Assembly (NCBI GenBank): GCA_948537335.1
Contig: CAOUJG010000005.1
Span: forward strand, 300 to 64,299
Reading direction: 5' to 3'
Source: an uncultured Eubacteriales bacterium
Lineage (GTDB): Bacteria; Bacillota; Clostridia; Oscillospirales; Acutalibacteraceae
DNA: 64,000 nt
The first letter of the stretch is position 1; every line of letters begins with the position of its first letter. Position numbers and translations under genes: made by a program. This document shows, piece after piece, positions 32,876 to 40,617 of this stretch. Under the pieces are notes generated by a model. The model was not told where the DNA came from. It ran no database searches and was given only the letters and a program-made list of their open reading frames with translations.

Positions 32876-33056
32876 TGCGACTCACCGCCAGTTTTAGAGT
32901 GGCTATAAGATTTTTTACGTCATTAATTTATTATATACAAGTGTCCGAAAAAACGTGAAAATTGCAAAAAGGAACATTAAGCGCAAACAAGAGGCATAAA
33001 CGGGACAGGTGAAGAATAGATTTAGCTATAGAAAAATAATAAGAGAGGTTAAATCT

Positions 33057-34595
33057 ATGGATTATAGTGTCAAAAAAGAAGCGCTGAACGTGTGTGAACC
33101 GATTTTTGATGGTGTTGTGGAGCAGCCTGTAGACCTGGACTTTAGCTTGCCGGACTATTGCCCAGACATTAAGAAGATTTTGAAATGCCAGATCTGCCCG
33201 CAAATAAGTTCCAGAAATATCTCCGGCGACAAGCTTTACATAGAGGGCAATGCGGGAATTTCATTGATATACTTGGACGAAGAGAAATTATCGATTAGAT
33301 GCTGCGAGCACACAAGCCCGTTTTCTGTCTCGATAAATCTAAAGAATTCGCCACAGGACGCCATAATTTTAACAAAAGCTAAAATAGAATATGTTAATTG
33401 CAGAGCAGTGACGCCACGAAGACTCGATATTCATGGGGCTTTTTCGATTTTTACAAAAGTAAAGTGCAAAAAAGAGAAGTCGGTTGTGTGCGATATAGAC
33501 GGCGAAGGGATCGAAAAGAAAACGACGTCCACAACCTGCAACAATATAATCGGCCTGGGACAGCAGTATTTTAACATAGAGGAGGTCATCGACAAAGGCG
33601 CAAAGCAGCCGGACATAGAGTACATCTTGAAGACGGCCGTAAACATCGAGCTTTTGGATTATAAAACGCTGCAAAACAGAGTCATGATAAACGCCACGGC
33701 GAACATAAAGGTGGTCTACATCAGCGACATCGAGTACAGCAACATAGAGACGCTGGAGCATAGCGTTCCAATTAGCCAGATTATCGATATAGAGGGCGTG
33801 CAGGACAATTGCCCATGCGACGTAAACTTGGAAGTGCTGAATCATAGCATAAACATCCGGCCCAGCGATAGCGACGAGAACAATTTGCTGTCTTTTGAAT
33901 GCAAAATAGGTGCGTCTGCTGTGGCGTATGAGGAGAAAGAAGTCGGCATTTTGAGCGACGTTTACTCAATAGACTTCGAGTCGGAGCCAAAGTACGAGAG
34001 AGTGACGCTCTTCAGCCTGCTAGACAAAATAGAGGAAACCTACACTCTAAAGAGCAGCATAGAGGTGGAAGACCCCGGAATAACAGAATTAATCGACGCT
34101 GGAGGAGATATAACAAATGTAAAAAGCTTTATTAAAGAGGGTCAAATTAACTTTGAGGGCAAAATTAACGTGTGCATTTTGGGCAAGGGTGGCGAGGACG
34201 TCCCGTTTTATGCAGAGAGACTAGTTGAGTTTGCGTATGAATATCGGCTAAAAGACGAGGCAGATTCGGCCTTTTGCGAGGATAACGTAACGTTGAAATC
34301 GTGCGAATGTAGGCTAATTGGCAGAAACACAATAGAGATGACCGCCGAGCTGCAGGTCAACGCGAATGTGTATGCTGAGAATAAGTACATGTCGATAACG
34401 GACATCTTTGTGGACGAAGAAAAGCCCAAAGAAAAGGACAAAAAAACCGCAATAACGCTCTATTATGCAGAGCCCGGCGAAGAGCTGTGGGACATCGCGC
34501 GCCGGTATTGCACATCTGTAGAGAAAATAAAATCAGAGAACGACATAGAAGAGGACAAATTGCAAGACAGAAACATGCTTTTTATACCAATGTGA
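33057..34595 (+). CDS. sipL: SipL-like SPOCS (DUF3794) and LysM protein, SpoIVA partner
   Basis: The 512-aa protein has three regions of SPOCS/DUF3794 type: the N terminus with PIFDGVVEQPVDLDFSLPDY and KKILKCQ, a middle copy (about 150-290), and a third (about 310-450) ending LQVNANVYAENKY. A C-terminal LysM (about 465-512) has ITLYYAEPGEELWDIARRY and ends LFIPM. This is the architecture of C. difficile SipL, which binds SpoIVA through its LysM and is needed for coat localisation. The position directly before spoIVA supports the name. ATG 33057 follows GAGAGG. Expression by sigma-E is expected but no clear sigma-E promoter was found. Confidence 0.9.
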   Translation: MDYSVKKEALNVCEPIFDGVVEQPVDLDFSLPDYCPDIKKILKCQICPQISSRNISGDKLYIEGNAGISLIYLDEEKLSIRCCEHTSPFSVSINLKNSPQDAIILTKAKIEYVNCRAVTPRRLDIHGAFSIFTKVKCKKEKSVVCDIDGEGIEKKTTSTTCNNIIGLGQQYFNIEEVIDKGAKQPDIEYILKTAVNIELLDYKTLQNRVMINATANIKVVYISDIEYSNIETLEHSVPISQIIDIEGVQDNCPCDVNLEVLNHSINIRPSDSDENNLLSFECKIGASAVAYEEKEVGILSDVYSIDFESEPKYERVTLFSLLDKIEETYTLKSSIEVEDPGITELIDAGGDITNVKSFIKEGQINFEGKINVCILGKGGEDVPFYAERLVEFAYEYRLKDEADSAFCEDNVTLKSCECRLIGRNTIEMTAELQVNANVYAENKYMSITDIFVDEEKPKEKDKKTAITLYYAEPGEELWDIARRYCTSVEKIKSENDIEEDKLQDRNMLFIPM

Positions 34596-34643
34596 TGCGA
34601 ATTTTAGCCAACGACAAAACAGAAAACTAGGGAGGAAGTACTT

Positions 34644-36122
34644 TTGGAAGAAAGAAATATTTATCAAGATATAGCGCAGCGCACAAACGGAGACATCTAT
34701 ATAGGCGTTGTGGGGCCAGTTCGAAGCGGCAAATCGACCTTTATAAAGCGGTTCATGGATAACCTCGTGATTCCGAACATGGATAGCAGCTACAAAAAAG
34801 AGCGCGCAGTGGATGAATTGCCACAGTCCGCGGCGGGCAGAACTATCATGACAACGGAGCCAAAGTTTATTCCCGAAACCGCAGTAGAGGTGCACATCGG
34901 CGACAACGCAAGCTTTAAAGTAAGGCTAATAGACTGCGTGGGGTATATAGTCCCGAGCTCTTTGGGGTACATAGAAAACGAACAACCCAGAATGGTGATG
35001 ACGCCGTGGTTTAAGGAGCCCGTGCCGTTCAATATGGCAGCAGAACTGGGCACAAAAAAGGTGATAACCGATCACTCAACAATAGGCTTAGTGATAACAA
35101 CCGACGCCAGCATAAGCGACATCCCGCGCGAAGAGTACGAAGAAACCGAAGAGCGCGTCATAAATGAGCTAAAAGAAATAAAAAAGCCATTCATAGTGCT
35201 GCTAAACAGCATGTATCCGGCCGCCAACGAGACGCGCGAGCTAGCAAAATCGTTAACAGAAAAATACAAAGTGCCCGTGCTGCCGGTAAATTGCCTGGAG
35301 CTAAACGAAAACGAGATAAAACGCATCTTGGCGCAGATTTTGTTTGAGTTCCCAGTAAAAGAAATAAAAATAAACATGCCAAAATGGCTGACAAATCTAG
35401 AAAAAAAGCATTGGCTAAGAGAATCGGTCTACTCGACAATAGAGCAGTTCTCTAAGGACATCAGAAAGATCCGCGAAATAAATTATATAACCGACAACAT
35501 AACCTCGTGCGATTATATCGACGCCGCCAAGCCAACAGCAATAGACCTCGGGGTGGGCAACGCAAAAATCGCAGTAGAAATAAGCCCGAACCTGTTTTAT
35601 AAGGTGCTGGGAGAAAAAACTGGACTAGAGCTTGAGGACGAGGGAGATCTCTTAGACTGCATGCTGTCGCTTTCTGCGATAAAAGAAAAATACAATAAAA
35701 TTAGTCAGGCCTATAACGACGTGCAAGAGACCGGCTACGGCATAGTCATGCCATCCACAGAGGAACTTTCATTAGATGAGCCAGAAATAATAAAGCAGGG
35801 CGGCAAATACGGCATAAAACTAAAAGCCTCTGCGCAGTCCATACACATGATGAAAACCCGCATAACCACAGAAGTCACGCCGATTGTAGGCTCGGAGCAG
35901 CAGTCCGAAGAGCTTGTGAACTATCTTTTAAAGGAGTTTGAGGAAAATCCCGGCAAAATATGGGAGTCGAATATATTTGGCAAGTCGCTCTACGAGCTGG
36001 TGAACGAAGGGCTGCACAATAAGCTTTATAGGATGCCAAACGACGCCAGAACAAAAATAAAAGAAACGATCGAAAGAATAATAAACGATGGATGTAACGG
36101 ACTAATCTGCATAATTCTTTAG
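34644..36122 (+). CDS. spoIVA: Stage IV sporulation protein A, coat basement ATPase
   Basis: SpoIVA is an ATPase that polymerises around the forespore as the base of the coat. The 492-aa protein starts IYQDIAQRTNGDIYIGVVGP, has the Walker A GPVRSGKST (about residues 25-33), IMTTEPKFIPETAVEV and the switch-like LIDCVGYIVP, a middle domain, and the conserved C-terminal end with DGCNGLICIIL used for membrane/SpoVM contact. The start is TTG after GGGAGGAAG. It sits 48 bases after sipL and close to pdaA. Confidence 0.96.
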   Translation: MEERNIYQDIAQRTNGDIYIGVVGPVRSGKSTFIKRFMDNLVIPNMDSSYKKERAVDELPQSAAGRTIMTTEPKFIPETAVEVHIGDNASFKVRLIDCVGYIVPSSLGYIENEQPRMVMTPWFKEPVPFNMAAELGTKKVITDHSTIGLVITTDASISDIPREEYEETEERVINELKEIKKPFIVLLNSMYPAANETRELAKSLTEKYKVPVLPVNCLELNENEIKRILAQILFEFPVKEIKINMPKWLTNLEKKHWLRESVYSTIEQFSKDIRKIREINYITDNITSCDYIDAAKPTAIDLGVGNAKIAVEISPNLFYKVLGEKTGLELEDEGDLLDCMLSLSAIKEKYNKISQAYNDVQETGYGIVMPSTEELSLDEPEIIKQGGKYGIKLKASAQSIHMMKTRITTEVTPIVGSEQQSEELVNYLLKEFEENPGKIWESNIFGKSLYELVNEGLHNKLYRMPNDARTKIKETIERIINDGCNGLICIIL

Positions 36123-36145
36123 CTATACAAGGGGCGGTGGGCATA

Positions 36146-36955
36146 TTGGTAATAGTTTTTAGGCGCAAGTATATCATTCTTTCCACGTTTATCTGCTTTG
36201 TGGTGGCTTCTGTGGTGATCGGCACCAGTCTGTCGGTGAGCAATAAGTCTGTGGTAACGTCGAAGTCCGTGAATAATAACTGGGGCCTAAGCTTTAGCGA
36301 AAACGGCAAAGCGCCAACAGGCAACGCGAGTCGCGAATTTTTGAAGCAGTACGACGCCTATTATGTGGGGAACCCCGAAGAAAAAAAGATATACCTGACG
36401 TTTGATGCAGGCTTTGAAAACGGCTATACACCAACTATTTTGGACGTCCTAAAGAAGAATGACGTAAAAGCGGCGTTCTTTTTGGTTGGCAACTACATAA
36501 AGACGAGCCCAGATTTAGTGAAGCGGATGGAGGCAGAGGGCCACATAGTTGGGAATCATACCTTTTCGCACCCGGATATGTCGAAGATTTCGGACATGGA
36601 GTCGTTTAAGAAGGAGATCTCGAAGCTGGAGGAGATGTACAAAGAAACAACCGGCAAGGATATGCTAAAATTTTACAGACCACCGCAGGGCAAGTATAAC
36701 GAAGAAAACTTAAAGCATGCGCACGAGCTGGGCTACAAGACGATATTTTGGAGCTTGGCGTACGTAGACTGGCTAACCGACAAGCAGCCAAGCAAAGAAC
36801 ATGCCTTCGAGAAGCTTGCGAGGATACATCCGGGAGCCATAGTGCTGCTGCATAGCACGTCCAAAACAAACTCGGAAATATTAGACGAATTAGTAAATAA
36901 ATGGAAATCAGAAGGCTACACATTCGCACCGCTAACGGAACTTAGTGATAATTGA
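36146..36955 (+). CDS. pdaA: PdaA-like spore cortex N-acetylmuramic acid deacetylase
   Basis: PdaA deacetylates muramic acid in spore cortex so that muramic delta-lactam can form. The 269-aa protein has an N-terminal signal/anchor (KYIILSTFICFVVASVVIG) and a NodB domain: LTFDAGFENGYTPTIL (motif 1, with the PdaA-type ENGYT), HIVGNHTFSHPDMSK (motif 2, zinc His residues), FYRPPQGKYN (motif 3), FWSLAYVDW and ILLHS-like AIVLLHSTS. B. subtilis PdaA has TFDNGYENGYT; here Ala replaces the Asn. TTG 36146 is chosen for spacing from GGGCGGTGGG. It probably shares the sipL-spoIVA transcript. Confidence 0.88.
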   Translation: MVIVFRRKYIILSTFICFVVASVVIGTSLSVSNKSVVTSKSVNNNWGLSFSENGKAPTGNASREFLKQYDAYYVGNPEEKKIYLTFDAGFENGYTPTILDVLKKNDVKAAFFLVGNYIKTSPDLVKRMEAEGHIVGNHTFSHPDMSKISDMESFKKEISKLEEMYKETTGKDMLKFYRPPQGKYNEENLKHAHELGYKTIFWSLAYVDWLTDKQPSKEHAFEKLARIHPGAIVLLHSTSKTNSEILDELVNKWKSEGYTFAPLTELSDN

Positions 36956-36991
36956 CTAAAAAAATCGAAAAAACTTTAGAATATATTACAG

Positions 36992-37020
36992 TTGACGAAA
37001 TAAAAACAATGTAATATAAT
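36992..37020 (+). promoter_or_regulatory. Promoter for the double-glycine peptide gene
   Basis: TTGACG at 36992-36997, 17 bases, TATAAT at 37015-37020. It gives a leader of about 210 bases before the peptide ATG. The leader has a CGCTG/CAGCG hairpin near 37081-37092 and a possible 9-codon frame after AAGGTG near 37155, and otherwise no gene. Confidence 0.75.
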
Positions 37021-37237
37021 CAAAGATACCGCAATAAATTTTGATTTTAAGTAAAAAAATAGCACGGAATCCTATACGTTCGCTGCTCAGCGCCCATTTA
37101 AAAATCTTATATTGATACCAAAAGTATTCATAAAAATTGCTTTAGAAGGTGATTTTGTGAGTGCTTTTTTGTTTAAAACGCGTTAAAAAGGAAAGTTTAT
37201 TATTAGGTTTAATTTTTTTGAATAGGAGTGTTGCAAA

Positions 37238-37462
37238 ATGAGCGAAGAGTTAAAAAGAGAACGGTTAGAATTAAATGATTTGTCCTCGGTGGCAGGCGGA
37301 GTGGCTGTTGACGTTAACTCCGAAACAAGATGCGTAAAACCAGAGGGTAGCTTTAAAATTTTGGATTATAAAGAAGAAGAATGGCGCCGGGATGGGGCTC
37401 CATCTAAGTGCAAGTATTGCTGGCATTTAAAGTTTGACAATGGCTTTTTTTGCGACGTTTGA
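37238..37462 (+). CDS. Double-glycine leader peptide with Cys-rich core (bacteriocin/RiPP-like precursor)
   Basis: The 74-aa product has a leader of 21 residues, MSEELKRERLELNDLSSVAGG, whose Leu-x-x-Leu-x-x-Val-x-Gly-Gly end matches leaders removed by C39-type peptidase transporters. The 53-residue core starts VAVDVN and has four Cys (32, 58, 61, 72), with CKYCWHLKFDNGFFC near the end, and is rich in charged residues. The Cys-x-x-Cys-x-His spacing could bind metal or form disulfides. AGGAG lies upstream. No C39 transporter, modification enzyme or obvious immunity gene is adjacent; a BcrA-type exporter is 1.4 kb away on the other strand. The precursor nature is inferred from the leader; function is unknown. 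Confidence 0.7.
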   Translation: MSEELKRERLELNDLSSVAGGVAVDVNSETRCVKPEGSFKILDYKEEEWRRDGAPSKCKYCWHLKFDNGFFCDV

Positions 37463-37529
37463 TTTAAGATCAAAGAAGGAATCGAAAGGTTAGAAGGTTA
37501 TTGATTAAAAGTAAAAAATATATAAAGTG

Positions 37530-37572
37530 CCCCAAACTCTTGCACAAAACAAAGAGATTGGGGTTTTCTTTT
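37530..37572 (+). terminator. Terminator after the peptide gene
   Basis: CCCCAAACTCTT at 37530-37541 pairs with AAGAGATTGGGG at 37552-37563, followed by TTTTCTTTT. This makes the peptide gene monocistronic. Confidence 0.85.
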
Positions 37573-37594
37573 GTCTTTTGGCAGATTGGCGCGC

Positions 37595-37623
37595 TTGTAA
37601 TTTTAAAATTTTTGTGGTAAAAT
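37595..37623 (+). promoter_or_regulatory. Promoter for the corA leader
   Basis: TTGTAA at 37595-37600, 17 bases, TAAAAT at 37618-37623, giving a leader of about 175 bases before corA. Confidence 0.6.
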
Positions 37624-37681
37624 CTAAAATATATGTTTGTGCGGCGGTTGAAATTACGTTTAAATTGAAGGTGGTGGAGAT

Positions 37682-37783
37682 ATGGTTCCTGGTGACCCTA
37701 ACCCTTGCGGGCGATTTGATGAGAAAAAATATTTTTTATTAGGGAAACATATCGATTCTGCCGGGCGTTTTATGTTCCCCTAG
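37682..37783 (+). CDS. 33-codon proline-rich leader ORF upstream of corA
   Basis: AAGGTGG sits 7 bases before an ATG opening 33 codons. The peptide starts MVPGDPNPCGRFDEKKY and ends GRFMFP. The early Pro-Gly-Asp-Pro-Asn-Pro run resembles enterobacterial MgtL (MEPDPTPLP), whose Asp/Glu-Pro run weakens ribosomes at low magnesium and controls mgtA. The stop TAG (37781-37783) is inside a hairpin that covers the corA ribosome site, so ribosomes finishing or stalling in this ORF would change access to corA. This is inference from sequence; the peptide itself might also be a small product. Confidence 0.5.
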   Translation: MVPGDPNPCGRFDEKKYFLLGKHIDSAGRFMFP

Positions 37784-37795
37784 TAATTTTAGGGG
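37777..37795 (+). promoter_or_regulatory. Hairpin overlapping the leader stop codon and the corA ribosome site
   Basis: CCCCTA at 37777-37782 pairs with TAGGGG at 37790-37795 around a 7-base loop. The left arm holds the leader's last Pro codon and stop; the right arm is the AGGGGG ribosome site of corA, 13 bases before its ATG. Confidence 0.5.
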
Positions 37796-37808
37796 GATTG
37801 GATAGCGC

Positions 37809-38741
37809 ATGGTGACTTATTATAAGAACGTGAAGGGCAAGCTTACGGAGGTTAAGGACTATGAGCCGGAGTGCTGGATAAATTGCACGGCGCCCGACGA
37901 CGACGAGAAGGACAAGCTGATTGACGAGTTTGGCATTGACCCGGACTTTTTGAAGTCGGCCTTGGACGAAGAGGAGTCCTCGCATATAGACTGCGAAAAC
38001 GGCAATACGCTTATTATTGTGGATATTCCTGTGGCACGAAAAAACGAGAAAAGCATCACTTACCATACCACTCCGCTTGGCATAATCATCACGGACACGA
38101 ACGTTATTACCCTCTGCCTGCGCGAGAACGTCATTATTGGCGAGTTTGCTGAAGGTGTGGTGCGGAACATCTACCCGCAGTATAAAACGCAGTTCGTCTT
38201 GCATATCATTTTGCGGGCGACGATTAAGTACTTGCAATACTTGAAGCAGATTGATAAAATCAGCGACCACGCGGAGCACGAGCTAAGAAAATCGATGAAG
38301 AACAAGGAGCTCATCCAGCTTTTGGAAATAGAGAAGTCGTTGGTCTACTTTTCGTCATCGTTAAAGGCAAACGAGGCGACGCTTGAGAAAATAGCGCGGG
38401 GCCGGCTGATAAAGCTGTTTGACGAAGACCGCGACCTTTTGGACGACGTGCTGATAGAAGTCAAGCAGGCCATAGAGATGTCGAACATACATATGAACAT
38501 TTTGGCCAGCACGATGGACGTTTTCGCATCGATAATCTCGAACAACTTGAATATAGTGATGAAAGTGCTCGCGTCGATAACTTTGCTGTCGTCGATACCA
38601 ACGATTATTTCTGGCATCTACGGCATGAACGTTGAATATTTGCCGTTTACGCAAAGACAGTATTGGTGGTTCCCGGTGATCCTCACCGGCGCGATAGTCG
38701 CGGTCGTCGCGTACATATTAAAGAAGAAGGATATGCTGTGA
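37809..38741 (+). CDS. corA: CorA-family divalent cation transporter
   Basis: CorA forms a pentameric magnesium (or cobalt) channel. The 310-aa protein has a soluble alpha/beta N-terminal domain with PLGIIITDTNVITLCLRE, long helices (about 130-240), and two C-terminal membrane helices (VLASITLLSSIPTIISGIY and WWFPVILTGAIVAVVAYIL). The selectivity motif Gly-Met-Asn is in YGMNVEYLPF. The Cys/Ile-rich soluble start is shorter than in E. coli CorA, as usual in Firmicutes. It sits behind a candidate leader peptide and has its own terminator. Confidence 0.93.
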   Translation: MVTYYKNVKGKLTEVKDYEPECWINCTAPDDDEKDKLIDEFGIDPDFLKSALDEEESSHIDCENGNTLIIVDIPVARKNEKSITYHTTPLGIIITDTNVITLCLRENVIIGEFAEGVVRNIYPQYKTQFVLHIILRATIKYLQYLKQIDKISDHAEHELRKSMKNKELIQLLEIEKSLVYFSSSLKANEATLEKIARGRLIKLFDEDRDLLDDVLIEVKQAIEMSNIHMNILASTMDVFASIISNNLNIVMKVLASITLLSSIPTIISGIYGMNVEYLPFTQRQYWWFPVILTGAIVAVVAYILKKKDML

Positions 38742-38767
38742 TTTGATGAAAATTTAGCGCACAAAAT

Positions 38768-38810
38768 AAAGCTCTACATTGGCTTAACTTCGGGCCTGTA
38801 GAGCTTTTTG
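38768..38810. terminator. Bidirectional terminator between corA and the ABC genes
   Basis: GCTCTACA at 38771-38778 pairs with TGTAGAGC at 38797-38804; TTTTT follows on the plus strand and TTTATTTTG on the minus strand. Confidence 0.85.
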
Positions 38811-38840
38811 CTTTATATATAAATTTATTATGAAAGGAAG

Positions 38841-39614
38841 CTAATTAATATCCCTCTGCTTGAAGGTGTAGATCCCGACCACGGTTGCAATTGCGATATA
38901 AACAAGCAGCACGATTACGCCTCGAACAAGTTGATCCGAGTCTCCAAAAGCACCGAAAATAGTATATGGTTCAACAGTGAATTCTAGCTTAAGAACGTCT
39001 TTAAGAAATTTGTCTATTAACGTAGCTGCGCTGCTCTCCAAGAAGACAAAAGCCAGGAATATTGCAAGCGAGGAGCCCAAAGAGCGGAAGAACATGGCTA
39101 AAAATATAGCGATGGAGAGGTATGCAAGCAACTGAAGCGAATTTTTTCCAACGGTTTCCCAAAATGAATTATCGATGTTAAAAAATTCAGGAAGTCGGTT
39201 GTTTATCATTATTTGCGCGGTGATAAAGGAAGTCGCAAACGACAACAATATGTTTACAATGGCCACAACCAAGGCCGTTATGAATTTAGAAATATATATA
39301 AACTCACGCCGATAGCCCTTAGATGCGATGTTTTTAATAGTTCCGTAGCTGAATTCAGAAACGGCAAACATAACAGCAAAAATGCCGATCAAGAAGGTGC
39401 ACTGCGGGATAAACTGAGGAATAAACTTAAAAAAAGGGAACACATTTTGAAGAATGATGTCAGAAAACTCGCTGGGCTCATTTAGAGCGGTAACGTAAAT
39501 GGAAAACATCAAAAAAGACGAAAACACAACAAACAAGATGTTAAGAACAGAAATGACCCAAAAAGAAATTGAGCGAAAAGCCTTATAAAGGTCGGTTTTT
39601 AAAACATTAAGCAT
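38841..39614 (-). CDS. ABC-2 type permease
   Basis: The 257-aa membrane protein has about six hydrophobic segments, including SISFWVISVLNILFVVFSSF, TFLIGIFAVMFAVSEFSYG and LVRGVIVLLVYIAIATVVGIY, with the EFSYGTIKNIASKGYRREF loop typical of ABC-2 permeases of the BcrB/LanE type. It partners the ATPase whose gene overlaps it by 8 bases (ATGCTTAA); its ribosome site lies within that gene. Such pairs often export or exclude antimicrobial peptides, though the substrate cannot be told from sequence. Confidence 0.85.
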   Translation of the reverse strand: MLNVLKTDLYKAFRSISFWVISVLNILFVVFSSFLMFSIYVTALNEPSEFSDIILQNVFPFFKFIPQFIPQCTFLIGIFAVMFAVSEFSYGTIKNIASKGYRREFIYISKFITALVVAIVNILLSFATSFITAQIMINNRLPEFFNIDNSFWETVGKNSLQLLAYLSIAIFLAMFFRSLGSSLAIFLAFVFLESSAATLIDKFLKDVLKLEFTVEPYTIFGAFGDSDQLVRGVIVLLVYIAIATVVGIYTFKQRDIN

Positions 39615-40518
39615 TTTTGTCGCCTCCAATCACCTTCATAAAATATTCTTCCAAGTCAACGGACTTCTTCGAAATCAAGTCAACAACCACGTCATTCTTG
39701 GCCAAAGCGCTAGTCACAACACCCGGAGCATCGATAAAATCGTAAACCTCCAAAGTATTCTCGTTAATAACGGCGAATTTATCGGTATCTAACGTGCTTT
39801 TCAAAACCTCAGCCGCGCGGTTAGCATCGTTCACCTTGACAATAAGGCTGGACTGGCAGCGAGTCGCGAGCTCATCCCCAGTGAATTCATCGATAAGAAC
39901 GCCATCGTTAATTATCCCGTACCGAGTGGCCAGCTTAGACAGCTCGCCCAAAATGTGGCTAGAAATAAGTATAGTCAGGCCTTTTTCCTGGTTAATCCGC
40001 TTAAGCATGTTGCGAACCTCGATGATTCCTTCGGGGTCAAGGCCGTTTGTAGGTTCATCCAAAATGAGAAATTCAGGGTCACCCATCAGAGTCATAGCGA
40101 TGCCAAGGCGTTGCTTCATTCCGAGTGAAAATTTCTTAACCTTTTTTCTGCCAACGTCGCTAAGGCCAACGAGCTTCAAAGTCTCGTCTATTATGGATTT
40201 ATCCTTAGAACCAAGCAGCTTCCACTGAATAAGCATGTTCTGCCGGGCGCTCAGATTGGGGACAAAAGCCGGAGCCTCAATAACAGTGCCGATCTTGTGG
40301 CGAGCCTTGTTTAGTCGCTTGCTGCCAAAAAGCTCAATAGAGCCGCTAGTGGGGCGCGAAAGGCCAACCAACATTTTAATAAGAGTCGTCTTACCGGCGC
40401 CATTTCGGCCAATAAAGCCATATATGTCGCCCTTTTTGATAGTCATATTCACAGACGATACAGCCGTTTTTTTTGCAAATTTTTTGGTAATATCAACAGT
40501 CTGCAAAACATTTTCCAT
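39607..40518 (-). CDS. BcrA-type ABC transporter ATPase
   Basis: The 303-aa ATPase has Walker A GRNGAGKTT (about residues 37-45), the signature FSLGMKQRLGIA, Walker B EFLILDEPTNGLDP and the switch His in SSHIL. It is of the BcrA/LanF class (DRA family), which often gives self-protection or resistance to bacitracin, lantibiotics or other peptides. AGGAGG precedes the ATG. A palindromic operator lies between promoter and gene. It could be linked to the double-glycine peptide gene 2 kb away, but nothing proves that. Confidence 0.9.
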   Translation of the reverse strand: MENVLQTVDITKKFAKKTAVSSVNMTIKKGDIYGFIGRNGAGKTTLIKMLVGLSRPTSGSIELFGSKRLNKARHKIGTVIEAPAFVPNLSARQNMLIQWKLLGSKDKSIIDETLKLVGLSDVGRKKVKKFSLGMKQRLGIAMTLMGDPEFLILDEPTNGLDPEGIIEVRNMLKRINQEKGLTILISSHILGELSKLATRYGIINDGVLIDEFTGDELATRCQSSLIVKVNDANRAAEVLKSTLDTDKFAVINENTLEVYDFIDAPGVVTSALAKNDVVVDLISKKSVDLEEYFMKVIGGDKNA

Positions 40519-40536
40519 ACAAAAAACCTCCTAACT

Positions 40537-40552
40537 TTCACATTAATGTGAA
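40537..40552. promoter_or_regulatory. 16-bp perfect palindrome, candidate operator of the ABC operon
   Basis: TTCACATTAATGTGAA is a perfect inverted repeat. It starts 3 bases downstream of the -10 element on the minus strand and covers the expected transcription start, the place for a repressor. No regulator gene is adjacent, so the repressor (for example a GntR/YtrA-type protein) would be encoded elsewhere. Confidence 0.65.
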
Positions 40553-40555
40553 TTA

Positions 40556-40584
40556 ATTATACCAAAAATCTCGCAAAATGTCAA
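40556..40584 (-). promoter_or_regulatory. Consensus promoter for the ABC operon
   Basis: On the minus strand TTGACA (40584-40579), 17 bases, TATAAT (40561-40556): a perfect sigma-A promoter, expected to be strong unless repressed. Confidence 0.85.
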
Positions 40585-40617
40585 GCGCGCCGAGGCATAG
40601 GTACAGTTGGTGAAATT

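Noticed and set aside
37624..37811. M-box or other known riboswitch upstream of corA
   Set aside because: I could not find M-box, yybP-ykoY, fluoride or NiCo core sequences; the leader ORF and hairpin explain the region better.
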